The notes under the pieces: generated by a model
What the model was told of the DNA's origin: nothing
What the model saw: the letters and a program-made list of their open reading frames with translations, nothing else
Databases searched by the model: none
In this document: positions 1-6,836 of the stretch, piece by piece
Numbering within the stretch: the first letter of the stretch is position 1
Layout of the letters: each line of letters begins with the position of its first letter
NCBI GenBank assembly: GCA_031277995.1
Contig: JAITLH010000212.1
Span: forward strand, 1-13,147
Source of the DNA: Deltaproteobacteria bacterium
Lineage (GTDB): Bacteria > Desulfobacterota > Desulfarculia > Adiutricales > Adiutricaceae
Direction of reading: 5' to 3'
Length of the DNA stretch: 13,147 nt
Program-made: the position numbers and the translations under genes

Positions 1-117
1 TTGGGGGGATAAATTTTTAACGATTTTTGGGTAGTAAAAGATGGGTAAAACTTGCGGTTGGGGGTTTGGTTTTGTGACAATTTGATAAAAGCGTTGGGGA
101 GGGGGGAGACTGGGGCC

Positions 118-165
118 AAAAAAAGCTTCCACTAAAACCATGAAAATCAAGGTGGCAGTGGAAGC
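118..165 (-). terminator. Intrinsic terminator of the gcvH-like gene
   Basis: Read on the minus strand, GCTTCCACT (165-157) pairs perfectly with AGTGGAAGC (133-125). An inner ACC/GGT pair (153-151 with 139-137) lies beyond a symmetric 3x3 internal loop, and the apical loop is 11 bases. Seven Ts follow immediately (124-118). This is the classic Rho-independent layout, about 105 bases after the stop codon of the only minus-strand gene. Confidence 0.8.
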
Positions 166-270
166 TAAGGGTATTTGGGGGTAATTTTTGTTGGTAAGAA
201 GAGGCTAAAACGTTAGTTTTTACGTTTTTTGGGGTATTTTTGACATCGTATTGGGCGGCTTTAATTACCC

Positions 271-807
271 TCAATAATCATCGTCATCGTCCTCGTCGTA
301 GTAATCGTCGTCTTCGTCGTCTTCCTCGTCCTCGTCTTCGTCCTCGTCTTCATCATAGTATAGGTAGTCGCTTTCGTCTTCCTCCTCCTCGTCCTCGTCG
401 TCTTCCCCGGCCGTGTCCGGGTCCGAGTCGGCCAGATACTGCTCATACTCGTCGCGGGTCATCAGATCGTCGTATTCGGACATGGAATTAATGCTCATGC
501 GGACCAGCCAGCCTTCCTCGTAAGGGTCCTCAAGAAGAACGTCCGGGGCGTCAATGATGTCATCGTTGACGTTTACGACCTCGCCGGCAAAGGGGGCGAA
601 AAGTTTGAAACCCAGGCCCTTTCCAACGGTCACGCGTCCAAAGGATTGATCCTTTTGAAACTCGGAGCCTTCGCTAGGCAATTTGATGCTTAGTAGTTCC
701 AAATAGTCTTCCAAGCCTTCTTCCGTTAGGCCGATGGTGGCGATGTTGTCGTCGTCAATTGTGACCCAAAGGTGGTCGGAGGTATATTTAAGCAAGCGCA
801 AATCCAC
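271..807 (-). CDS. gcvH: Glycine cleavage H-like lipoyl-domain protein with long acidic tail
   Basis: 178 residues. Residues 1-126 follow the GcvH fold: N-terminal YTSDHLW (8-14), a GVVESVK-like strand at 56-63, LFAPFAGEVV (69-78) and EDPYEEGWLV (93-102). GcvH carries the lipoyl-linked aminomethyl group between the P, T and L proteins of the glycine cleavage system. Related H-like proteins serve in lipoate relay or sulfur oxidation. Here the usual E-S-V-K-A lipoylation motif is T-V-G-K63-G and is followed by one extra residue, so modification of Lys63 is plausible but unproven. Residues 135-178 are almost only Asp, Glu and Tyr, absent from typical H proteins of about 125-130 residues. The start is GTG at 807, five bases after a perfect AAAGGAGG. 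An ATG at 809 is out of frame. No P, T or L gene is next to it, so its pathway is uncertain. The family call is confident; the function is less so. Confidence 0.85.
   Translation of the reverse strand: MDLRLLKYTSDHLWVTIDDDNIATIGLTEEGLEDYLELLSIKLPSEGSEFQKDQSFGRVTVGKGLGFKLFAPFAGEVVNVNDDIIDAPDVLLEDPYEEGWLVRMSINSMSEYDDLMTRDEYEQYLADSDPDTAGEDDEDEEEEDESDYLYYDEDEDEDEDEEDDEDDDYYDEDDDDDY
274..405 (-). repeat. Low-complexity GAY/GAR codon tract coding the acidic tail
   Basis: This is the DNA for residues 135-178 of the H-like protein. It consists nearly only of Asp (GAC/GAT), Glu (GAG/GAA) and Tyr (TAC/TAT) codons. The plus strand therefore reads as a degenerate TCG/TCC/TCT trinucleotide tract. Such tracts are prone to slippage, so tail length may vary between strains. 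Confidence 0.7.
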
Positions 808-812
808 ATTTG

Positions 813-820
813 CCTCCTTT
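813..820 (-). promoter_or_regulatory. Ribosome-binding site that sets the GTG start of the gcvH-like gene
   Basis: On the minus strand AAAGGAGG ends five bases before GTG (807-805). The overlapping ATG (809-807) would be only three bases away and opens a different frame, so GTG is preferred. Confidence 0.75.
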
Positions 821-1179
821 GGTGGCGTGGTTGAAAGTGATTTACTGCCTTAAAATTATTTTTACGCAACGGGAGAACCAGGGGATCGACCAACGAGAAT
901 CCGTTACCTATCCGTAGACTTCTTACACGATGGAGGGAATAATTTCAAGCTTTTTTTATTGGTTAATTTTAGGTCCCTGACTTGAGCTTTTATGGTAAAG
1001 TTTGGAGTATATTTATTTTTTTAAAAAGTAACCTTAGATTAAATATAGGAATAAGATATAATAATTTTAAAGTTAGTTTTATGTTAATTAGTCAGGGCAT
1101 ATTTAGATATGGTATTTTTTTAAAGAAAACTTCCCTCATAAGCGCCAAAATTGACTCGCCCGGCCGGCCGCCGGTCCCG

Positions 1180-1231
1180 GCCGCCCGGTTGATGGCCCGC
1201 CCTGATGGCCTGGCCGCTTGGTTGATGGCCC
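1180..1231. repeat. Short 33-bp-spaced direct repeat
   Basis: A 19-base motif (GCCGC, two variable bases, GGTTGATGGCCC) occurs at 1180-1198 and again at 1213-1231, with a third, partial TGATGGCC at 1203-1210 between them. It lies in the GC-rich island of the gene-free region. Function unknown. Confidence 0.5.
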
Positions 1232-1530
1232 AGCCGCTCGCTTTGGCCACCCCGGCTGGCCGCCTCTCGGGCAAAAAATTTATCGGCGCCTTTGGAACGG
1301 TGGGGACCTTTAGATCGTTTGGGCGTAATTGGCCGGAAATAAAACGGCGAAAAACCCCCGGCCCCGGGCGGGTGGCGCTATGGGATATAAGCCTAGGCTG
1401 TGGTATACTTGCCTGGTCTAAAGGGACAAGCCACGAAAGAGCTTGAATTTTTTACTTATTTAATGAAAAACTTATTTGTTTTCATATATTAAGTGATTTT
1501 TTTGGGTTTGGGAAGATTTTTTACCAATAA

Positions 1531-1560
1531 ATGGACTTATCAAGCGACTTAAAATGCTAA
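1531..1560 (+). promoter_or_regulatory. Possible nine-codon leader ORF overlapping the cobS start
   Basis: ATG at 1531 opens nine codons (MDLSSDLKC) ending in TAA at 1558-1560, which overlaps the cobS ATG (1554). cobS has no clear Shine-Dalgarno of its own, so translation by termination and reinitiation is conceivable. The mini-ORF also has only a distant GGAAG (1511-1515), so this may be chance. Confidence 0.2.
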
Positions 1561-2300
1561 AAACCATCCTAGATTGCGCGGCTTTTTTAACCATAATACC
1601 GATTAGGACACAAGAGACCTTAACGGAAAGGGAGATGGGGAGTTTTCCCGCTTGTTATCCGGTTATTGGGTTAATTTTGGGCTTTGTCCTTTTTATCCTG
1701 GCCACGCTATTGGGCTGGGCCAACATACCGGTGGCTACCTCGGCCATTTTACTGGCGATCGCCCTGGCCGTTTTGACCCGGGGCTTTCATTTAGACGGCA
1801 TTGCCGACACGGCCGACGCCCTTTTGTCCCACAAAAGTCTCGAACGTAAGCTCGAGATCCTAAAGGACAGCCATCTGGGCACCTTTGGGGTTTTGGCCAT
1901 AGTGACCGACCTTTGGGTCAAAGCCAGCTTGATTACCTCTCTCGCGACAGACGATCTTTTTCCGGCCCACCTCTTGGTTCTTTTTCCCGTCTGGGGACGC
2001 TTAACGGCCTCGGTCGTTGCCACCGTATCGAAACCGGTCGGGACCGGCGGGGGCCTTGGCTATAACATGGTTTTTTACAGCGGCCGCAAAGAACTTTTCG
2101 TCGCCGGCCTTTTTTCCATCGTCCTAAGCTGGGTTTTTGGCCTCAAAACCCTTTCGTGCGCCCTAATGGCCATCCTTTTGGGGTATTTGCTTTCCAAGCT
2201 CTGGAAAGCCACTTTGGGCGGGGTCACGGGCGATCTTTTGGGGGCCTCGGTGGAATTGGGCGAACTGGTAACTTTACTCTTATTCGTGGCCATAAACTAA
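1554..2300 (+). CDS. cobS: Adenosylcobinamide-GDP ribazoletransferase (cobalamin synthase)
   Basis: CobS joins adenosylcobinamide-GDP to alpha-ribazole (or its phosphate) to give adenosylcobalamin (phosphate), the last assembly step of vitamin B12, at the cytoplasmic membrane. The 248-residue length is normal for the family. Family motifs are clear: HLDGIADTADA (79-89, acidic metal/nucleotide site), KDSHLGTFG (104-112) and GGVTGDLLGA (222-231). Between them lie several hydrophobic segments, for example about 34-75 and 180-220, as expected for a polytopic membrane protein. The ATG at 1554 gives the usual N-terminus, with no strong ribosome-binding site upstream. No other cob gene is adjacent, and a terminator directly follows, so it appears monocistronic here. 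Confidence 0.95.
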   Translation: MLKTILDCAAFLTIIPIRTQETLTEREMGSFPACYPVIGLILGFVLFILATLLGWANIPVATSAILLAIALAVLTRGFHLDGIADTADALLSHKSLERKLEILKDSHLGTFGVLAIVTDLWVKASLITSLATDDLFPAHLLVLFPVWGRLTASVVATVSKPVGTGGGLGYNMVFYSGRKELFVAGLFSIVLSWVFGLKTLSCALMAILLGYLLSKLWKATLGGVTGDLLGASVELGELVTLLLFVAIN

Positions 2301-2328
2301 CAATCACCCGGAGGGTGATTTTTAGTTT
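2294..2328 (+). terminator. Hairpin terminator after cobS
   Basis: AATCACCC (2302-2309) pairs with GGGTGATT (2313-2320) around a three-base GGA loop. Past one mismatch (2301/2321) the stem continues as AAACTAA (2294-2300) with TTAGTTT (2322-2328), giving 15 pairs in total. The lower stem includes the cobS stop codon. The TTTTT at 2319-2323 is on the 3' arm. The A/T-rich flanks would let it act in both directions. Confidence 0.75.
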
Positions 2329-2334
2329 AGCCCT

Positions 2335-2367
2335 TTGGGGCCAGGCCAAGACATTTTCGGGCCCCAA
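2335..2367. promoter_or_regulatory. Inverted repeat upstream of icd
   Basis: TTGGGGCC (2335-2342) and GGCCCCAA (2360-2367) form a perfect 8-bp inverted repeat with a 17-base loop, just after the cobS terminator and 45 bases before icd. It could be an operator or a leader hairpin, and nothing decides between these. Confidence 0.4.
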
Positions 2368-2411
2368 TCGTGGGTTAGTCTTAAGTTAAAAAGGAAGAAA
2401 GATTAAAAAAC

Positions 2412-3605
2412 ATGATAAACTTGATTACCGTCGATAGCCAAAATAACCTGATCGTCCCTAAAGATGGTACCGTCATACCGATCATAGTCGGGGACGGGGT
2501 GGGGCCGGACATTTGGCGGGCCAGCGAACCGGTTTTGACCAAGGCGGCCAAGCTCTCGGGCCACAAGCTCGAATTTGTCGAAACCTTGGCCGGCCAAGCG
2601 GCTTTTAAGGCTTGCGGCCAGTATCTGCCAGATGAGACCTTGGAGACCTTAAAAAAATTCCGGGTCACCCTGAAAGGTCCTTTGGCCACGCCCGTGGGCG
2701 GCGGCATGAGAAGTTTAAACGTCGGCATCAGGCAGGCCCTCGATCTCTACGCCTGCGTCAGGCCCATAAAGTGGATTCCCGGGGTGCCCAGCCCGGTTAG
2801 GGAACCCAATAAGGCCGACATGATTCTGTTTCGGGAAAATACCGAGGACGTTTACGCCGGGATCGAATGGCCGGCCGGAAGTAAGGAAGCCGACGAACTA
2901 ATCGCCTTTTTGACCGGTAACCTAAAAGCCAAGGTCCGGCCCAACTCGGCCATGGGCGTAAAACCCATGAGCGAGTTTGGCTCCAAAAGGCTCATAAAAA
3001 TGGCCCTGGAGTGGGCCCTACGGGAAAAGCGCCCTTCCCTAACCCTGGTCCACAAAGGCAACATCATGAAATTTACCGAGGGGGCCTTTAGGAAGTGGGG
3101 TTACGAACTGGCCGCGGCCGACTACGGCGACAAAACCGTCCCGGAGGAATCCTGGGACGGCCAAGCGGGCGGCCGCCTGGTCATAAAGGATCGCATCGCC
3201 GACAACATGTTTATGCAATCGCTTTTAAGGCCCGAGGAATACTCGGTTCTGGCCATGCCCAACCTAAACGGCGATTACCTCTCGGACTGCTTGGCCGCCC
3301 AGATAGGCGGTTTGGGCATGGCCCCGGGGGCCAACATCGGGGACGGCCTGGCCGTCTTTGAAGCCACCCACGGCACCGCTCCCAAATACGCCGGGCAAGA
3401 CCAAGTTAACCCCTCGTCGCTGATTCTTTCCGGGGCCTTTATGTTAGAGTATTTGGGCTGGAAAGAAGCCTCGGAAAAAATCACCAAGGCCCTCGGGGCC
3501 GTGGTCTCGAAAAAAATCTTAACCTACGATCTGGCCAGGCAAGTTGGGGTTACCCCGGTAAAGTGCTCCGAGTTTGGCCAGGCCGTGGCCGATCACCTGG
3601 AGTGA
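2412..3605 (+). CDS. icd: NADP-dependent isocitrate dehydrogenase
   Basis: Converts isocitrate to 2-oxoglutarate and CO2 with reduction of NADP, in the cytoplasmic TCA cycle. The 397-residue protein tracks E. coli Icd closely. The substrate loop RSLNVGIRQ (100-108) contains Ser101, equivalent to the serine phosphorylated by AceK in E. coli, and Arg107. Arg117 follows. ENTEDVYAGIEW is intact, as are Lys215 in HKGNIMK and the metal ligands Asp264, Asp288 and Asp292. NADP preference is supported by Lys325, Tyr326 and Val332 in HGTAPKYAGQDQV and by Tyr372 and Arg376 in TYDLAR, all matching E. coli NADP-binding positions. The ATG at 2412 gives a slightly short but normal N-terminus. AGGAAG (about 2391) is a rather distant ribosome-binding site. 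The aconitase that makes its substrate follows on the same strand. Confidence 0.96.
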   Translation: MINLITVDSQNNLIVPKDGTVIPIIVGDGVGPDIWRASEPVLTKAAKLSGHKLEFVETLAGQAAFKACGQYLPDETLETLKKFRVTLKGPLATPVGGGMRSLNVGIRQALDLYACVRPIKWIPGVPSPVREPNKADMILFRENTEDVYAGIEWPAGSKEADELIAFLTGNLKAKVRPNSAMGVKPMSEFGSKRLIKMALEWALREKRPSLTLVHKGNIMKFTEGAFRKWGYELAAADYGDKTVPEESWDGQAGGRLVIKDRIADNMFMQSLLRPEEYSVLAMPNLNGDYLSDCLAAQIGGLGMAPGANIGDGLAVFEATHGTAPKYAGQDQVNPSSLILSGAFMLEYLGWKEASEKITKALGAVVSKKILTYDLARQVGVTPVKCSEFGQAVADHLE

Positions 3606-3662
3606 TCGAAATGGGTGTCCTGGCCTTATCGGCCAAGGCACCTGGGCCCCGTAAGGCCCCCT

Positions 3663-3728
3663 GGACCAAGGGACTTGGTCCCGGCCAGGCTTTTATGGCC
3701 AATTTCTTTGGACCAAGGAACTTGGGCC
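3663..3728. repeat. Two copies of a 19-bp palindrome between icd and aconitase
   Basis: GGACCAAGGGACTTGGTCC (3663-3681) and GGACCAAGGAACTTGGGCC (3710-3728) differ at two positions and start 47 bases apart. Each is an inverted repeat around a three-base centre; the first has eight perfect pairs. Placement between two genes of one pathway suggests an operator pair for a dimeric regulator, or paired RNA hairpins in the intergenic transcript. Confidence 0.6.
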
Positions 3729-3757
3729 CAAAGAAATTGGGGCTGGGGTAGTTTTTT
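3699..3757 (+). terminator. Strong hairpin with delayed T-run, possible terminator or attenuator
   Basis: CCAATTTCTTTGG (3699-3711) pairs perfectly over 13 bp with CCAAAGAAATTGG (3728-3740). CCAAG/CTTGG (3713-3717 with 3721-3725) stacks inside. A run of six Ts (3752-3757) begins 11 bases after the stem. That gap is long for an intrinsic terminator, so partial termination or an mRNA-stabilising hairpin after icd are both possible. Confidence 0.45.
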
Positions 3758-3855
3758 ATTTGGATAACCAGAAGCTTTTGTTTTTTAACCACGCATTTTT
3801 TCAGGGAGGCTGAATCGTTCCCAAGCCAATCGGTTTGGGGAGCTTTAGATTACGT

Positions 3856-5793
3856 ATGACCATAGCGCAGAACCTGACCCGCAAGATTATGGCGGCTCAC
3901 TTAACCCATGGAGAATTAACCGTCGGAACCGAAATAGGCCTGGCCATCGACCAAACTTTGGTCCATGACGCGACCGGGCAAATGGCCATGTTGCAGTTTG
4001 AGGCCTTGGGTTTCCCCACGGTCAAGACCAAGAGATCGATGATCTATTCCGACCATAACATTCTTCAAGTCGGCTTTGAAAACGCCGACGACCACGCTTT
4101 TTTGAGTTCCGCGGCCAGGCGCTTCGGTCTTTACTATTCAAAAACCGGAAACGGCATCTGCCATCAGCTAAACGTCGAAAGGTTCGCCACCCCCGGCCAA
4201 ACCCTACTGGGGGCCGACAGCCACACCACCAGCGGCGGGGCCGTGGGCCAACTGGCCATAGGGGCCGGCGGTTTGGACGTGGCCGTGGCCATGGGCGGCC
4301 GGCCTTTTTTCTTACCCATGCCCAAGGTCATCGAGGTCACCTTGGTGGGAAAGTTTAAGCCCTGGACCAGGGCCAAGGATTTGGCCCTGGAAATTCTTAG
4401 AAGGCTCACCGTCTCCGGGGGGCGGGGCACGGTTTTGGAGTTTGACGGACCGGGTTTGGCCAATCTTTCCGTGACCGATCGGGCGACCGTTGCCAACATG
4501 AGTATCGAGACCGGGGCCATCACGGCCATCTTCCCCAGTGACGACAACACCTTGGACTTTTTTAGGAAACAAGGCCGGGAAAGCGACTTTGTCCCCCTTT
4601 CGGCCGATCCGGGGGCCGCCTACGATGGGCAAATAACCATCGATCTTAATGGGCTCGATCCCTTGGTGGCCGCCCCCCACTCGCCCGATAACGTTTCCAA
4701 GGTCCGGGACTTGGCCGGGGTCAAGATAAACCAAGTGGCCATAGGTTCATGCACCAATTCCTCGTTTTCGGACTTGATGGCCGTGGCCGGCATTCTAAAG
4801 GGCCATAGAATCGCCCCGGAGGTAAGTTTGGTCGTCGCCCCGGGCTCCCGGCAAGTTTTAATGGAACTGACCAAAAGGGGCGCCCTGGCCGACATCGTTT
4901 CGGCCGGGGCCAGGATCATGGAAGTGGCCTGCGGCTTTTGCAACGGGGTTGGCCAGGCGCCAAAAACCAACGGGATCTCGGTTAGGACTTCAAACAGGAA
5001 CTTTCCCGGCCGAAGCGGCACCTCGGGCGCCGGATTGTATCTGGTCAGTCCCGAAACGGCGGCCGTTTCGGCCCTTAAGGGGCAGCTAACCGATCCCAAT
5101 GATTTTGGGGAGCCCATAAAGGTCATATGGCCCGACAAAATGGAGATAGACGATTCCATGATCCTGCCCCCGGCCCCCGAGGGTACCGAGGCGGAAATCA
5201 TTAGGGGTCCCAATATCGCCCCCTTGCCAAAATTCGCCGCCCCCGGGGATACCGTAAGCGGCGAGGCCATGATGGTTTTGGGCGATAACGTCACGACCGA
5301 CGACATCTTACCGGCCGGGGCCCACATCCTGGCCTTAAGGGCCAACGTCCCGGCCATGTCCCGTTACATTTTTTCCAACCTGGAGCCCAATTTCCCTGAA
5401 CGGATGAAAAAAGCCGGCTCCGGTTTCGTGGTGGCCCAAAACAACTACGGCCAAGGGTCAAGCCGCGAACACGCCGCCTTGGCTCCCAGGTATTTGGGGC
5501 TGGTGGGGGTCGTGGCCATAAGCTTTGCCAGGATCCACAAGGCCAACTTGTGTAATTTTGGCATATTCCCCCTGGAATTCGTTAACCCCAAAGACGCCAA
5601 GGACATTCAAAAGGGCCAGAAACTAAGCCTTTCGGGCTTATCGCCCGACCTAAAAGCCCCCGCCACCCTAACCATGAAAAACCTTACCACCGGGAAAAAT
5701 TTCCAAGTGAAACTCGACGTCACCCAAAGGCAACTCGAAACCCTCATGGCCGGCGGCCTATTGGCCTTGGAAGCCGGCAAAAAAGGCCTTTAA
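3856..5793 (+). CDS. acn: Aconitate hydratase (single-chain, putative-aconitase subtype)
   Basis: Isomerises citrate to isocitrate through cis-aconitate with a [4Fe-4S] cluster. From ATG 3856 it has 645 residues, fitting the shorter monomeric aconitase subtype of about 640-660 residues found in deltaproteobacteria and others, rather than AcnA (about 890). Cluster ligands are Cys299 in IGSCTNSS and Cys359 and Cys362 in ACGFCNG, where CGFC replaces the more usual CGPC. LLGADSHTTSGGAVGQLAIGAGG near residues 115-137 and NRNFPGRSGT are typical. The swivel domain has DNVTTDDILPAG and GQGSSREHAA (Ser535, Ser536, Arg537). An in-frame TTG at 3835 would add seven residues. I prefer the ATG because homologues begin just before NLTRKI, and GGGGAG (3837-3842) lies 13 bases upstream, although a GGGAGG at 3804-3809 is unexplained. 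It partners with icd upstream. Confidence 0.93.
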   Translation: MTIAQNLTRKIMAAHLTHGELTVGTEIGLAIDQTLVHDATGQMAMLQFEALGFPTVKTKRSMIYSDHNILQVGFENADDHAFLSSAARRFGLYYSKTGNGICHQLNVERFATPGQTLLGADSHTTSGGAVGQLAIGAGGLDVAVAMGGRPFFLPMPKVIEVTLVGKFKPWTRAKDLALEILRRLTVSGGRGTVLEFDGPGLANLSVTDRATVANMSIETGAITAIFPSDDNTLDFFRKQGRESDFVPLSADPGAAYDGQITIDLNGLDPLVAAPHSPDNVSKVRDLAGVKINQVAIGSCTNSSFSDLMAVAGILKGHRIAPEVSLVVAPGSRQVLMELTKRGALADIVSAGARIMEVACGFCNGVGQAPKTNGISVRTSNRNFPGRSGTSGAGLYLVSPETAAVSALKGQLTDPNDFGEPIKVIWPDKMEIDDSMILPPAPEGTEAEIIRGPNIAPLPKFAAPGDTVSGEAMMVLGDNVTTDDILPAGAHILALRANVPAMSRYIFSNLEPNFPERMKKAGSGFVVAQNNYGQGSSREHAALAPRYLGLVGVVAISFARIHKANLCNFGIFPLEFVNPKDAKDIQKGQKLSLSGLSPDLKAPATLTMKNLTTGKNFQVKLDVTQRQLETLMAGGLLALEAGKKGL

Positions 5794-5813
5794 CCTTGTC
5801 GGCCCCGACCGGC

Positions 5814-5845
5814 TTTTGGGCGAAATTTTCCAAATTTGCCCAAAA
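5814..5845. other. Strong hairpin after the aconitase gene
   Basis: TTTTGGGC (5814-5821) pairs with GCCCAAAA (5838-5845). Past a bulged G (5822), AAATTT (5823-5828) pairs with AAATTT (5832-5837) around a three-base loop, making 14 pairs. There is no T-run beyond the stem, so it is not a textbook terminator. It is symmetric enough to fold on either strand and could protect the 3' end of the aconitase mRNA. A smaller hairpin (5888-5895 with 5899-5905) lies just before fabD. Confidence 0.5.
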
Positions 5846-5919
5846 CGATGGGCGGATCAATCGGGCGCTAAAAAAAAACTCCCAACCGGTTTCGCTTAGC
5901 GAACCCCACGGTCATAATC

Positions 5920-6810
5920 ATGAGTAAAACGGCTTTTATCTTTCCGGGCCAGGGCGGACAATTCGTTGGCCAAGGACAAAAGTGGGCCCAGGATTACCCT
6001 TCGGTAGCCGATCTTTTTAAGAGCGTTGACCGGATATCCCAAAAACCCATCTCCAAACTCTGCTTTGAGGGCCCCGTGGAAGAGCTCTCAAAGACCGAAA
6101 ACTTGCAACTATCCGTCCTGGCCGTCGGTCTATCCGCGGCCAGGATTTTTAAGCTAAAGGGCCACGAGCCAAATTTCGCCGCGGGCCATTCCCTGGGGGA
6201 ATACGGGGCCTTGGTCTTGGCCGAGGTCGTAACCGAGGAAAAGGCCATTGAACTTGTGGCCGAACGCTCGGAACTCATGGCCAGGGCGTCCGATGGCAGC
6301 ATGTGCGCCGTTTTGGGCCTTGACCCCGAAACGGTGGAAGGGGTTTGCGAACTGGCCCGCAGCGAGGGCCAGGTCGTGGCCGCGAATTACAATTCCCCGC
6401 AGCAAACGGTCATTTCCGGCGAGTCCCGGGCCGTGGCCGCGGCCGTGCGCTTCGTTACCCTTAAGGGCGGCAAGGCCATTCCCCTTCCCGTGACCGGGGC
6501 CTTCCATAGCCCCCTCATGGCCAAACCGGCCGAGCTTTTTGGCAAAACCTTGGACCAAACGCCCTTTAAAAAACCCCTCTTCCCCATCGTTCCCAACGCC
6601 ACCGGCCAAATAACCGACGACCCCCAGGAAATCAAAGACAACCTAAAAAAACAGATGACCAGCCCCGTCCTTTGGACCCTGACCGTCAATACCCTAAACC
6701 AGGCCGGGGTGGACGCCTTCCTTGAGTGCTGGCCCAAACCCTACGTGGGCCCCATGATCAGAAAGACCCTGGGACCCTCCGTCAAATCCCAGATCTCGGC
6801 GGCCGTTTAA
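5920..6810 (+). CDS. fabD: Malonyl-CoA:ACP transacylase
   Basis: Transfers malonyl groups from coenzyme A to acyl carrier protein for fatty-acid synthesis in the cytoplasm. The 296 residues start with the typical FIFPGQGGQ (6-14). The nucleophile elbow GHSLGEY (89-95) has Ser91, Arg116 in AERSEL binds the malonyl carboxylate, and His196 in GAFHSPLM completes the dyad. VVAANYNSPQQTVISG is also typical. Near the C-terminus the usual E-x-GPG-x-VL segment is replaced by ECWPKPYVGPMIRKTL, which is unusual. No other fab gene is next to it; usually fabD sits with fabH, fabG and acpP. ATG 5920 has no recognisable ribosome-binding site. A small gene follows after 26 bases, probably in the same transcript. 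Confidence 0.94.
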   Translation: MSKTAFIFPGQGGQFVGQGQKWAQDYPSVADLFKSVDRISQKPISKLCFEGPVEELSKTENLQLSVLAVGLSAARIFKLKGHEPNFAAGHSLGEYGALVLAEVVTEEKAIELVAERSELMARASDGSMCAVLGLDPETVEGVCELARSEGQVVAANYNSPQQTVISGESRAVAAAVRFVTLKGGKAIPLPVTGAFHSPLMAKPAELFGKTLDQTPFKKPLFPIVPNATGQITDDPQEIKDNLKKQMTSPVLWTLTVNTLNQAGVDAFLECWPKPYVGPMIRKTLGPSVKSQISAAV

Positions 6811-6836
6811 CCCGGCCGCTTCATAAAGGAATAGCC

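Larger units (their letters stand above)
808..1553. other. Long intergenic region without a convincing gene
   Basis: About 745 bases between divergently oriented gcvH-like and cobS genes, so promoters for both should lie here. About 840-1140 is strongly AT-rich, about 1155-1270 is GC-rich with short direct repeats, and about 1440-1553 is AT-rich again. A possible extended -10 element (TG at 1401, TATACT at 1404-1409) points toward cobS but has no good -35. A weak hairpin, CAAGC/GCTTG followed by AATTTTTT, ends near 1454. A TTG-started open frame at 982-1446 crosses both compositional zones and resembles nothing I know; I regard it as chance. I looked for the conserved boxes of a cobalamin riboswitch ahead of cobS and did not find them. 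Confidence 0.6.

Noticed and set aside
982..1446. Open frame of 154 codons in the gene-free region
   Set aside because: It starts at TTG without a ribosome-binding site, crosses an AT-rich and a GC-rich zone, and its product has no recognisable fold or motif.
1391..1454. tRNA or other known small RNA near 1391-1454
   Set aside because: There is no T-loop GTTC motif or acceptor stem. Only a weak 5-bp hairpin before a T-run is visible.
1280..1553. Cobalamin riboswitch ahead of cobS
   Set aside because: I searched for the conserved B12-box and neighbouring blocks and found no match. The GCCACGAAAG at 1431 is too short to count.
3835..3855. TTG start adding seven residues to the aconitase
   Set aside because: TTG is a weaker start with no ribosome-binding site at proper distance, and the ATG at 3856 matches the family N-terminus better. 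It cannot be fully excluded.
4620..5357. Long minus-strand frame of 245 codons within the aconitase gene
   Set aside because: It is antisense to a fully conserved enzyme, and the frame stays open because of GC-rich codon bias.
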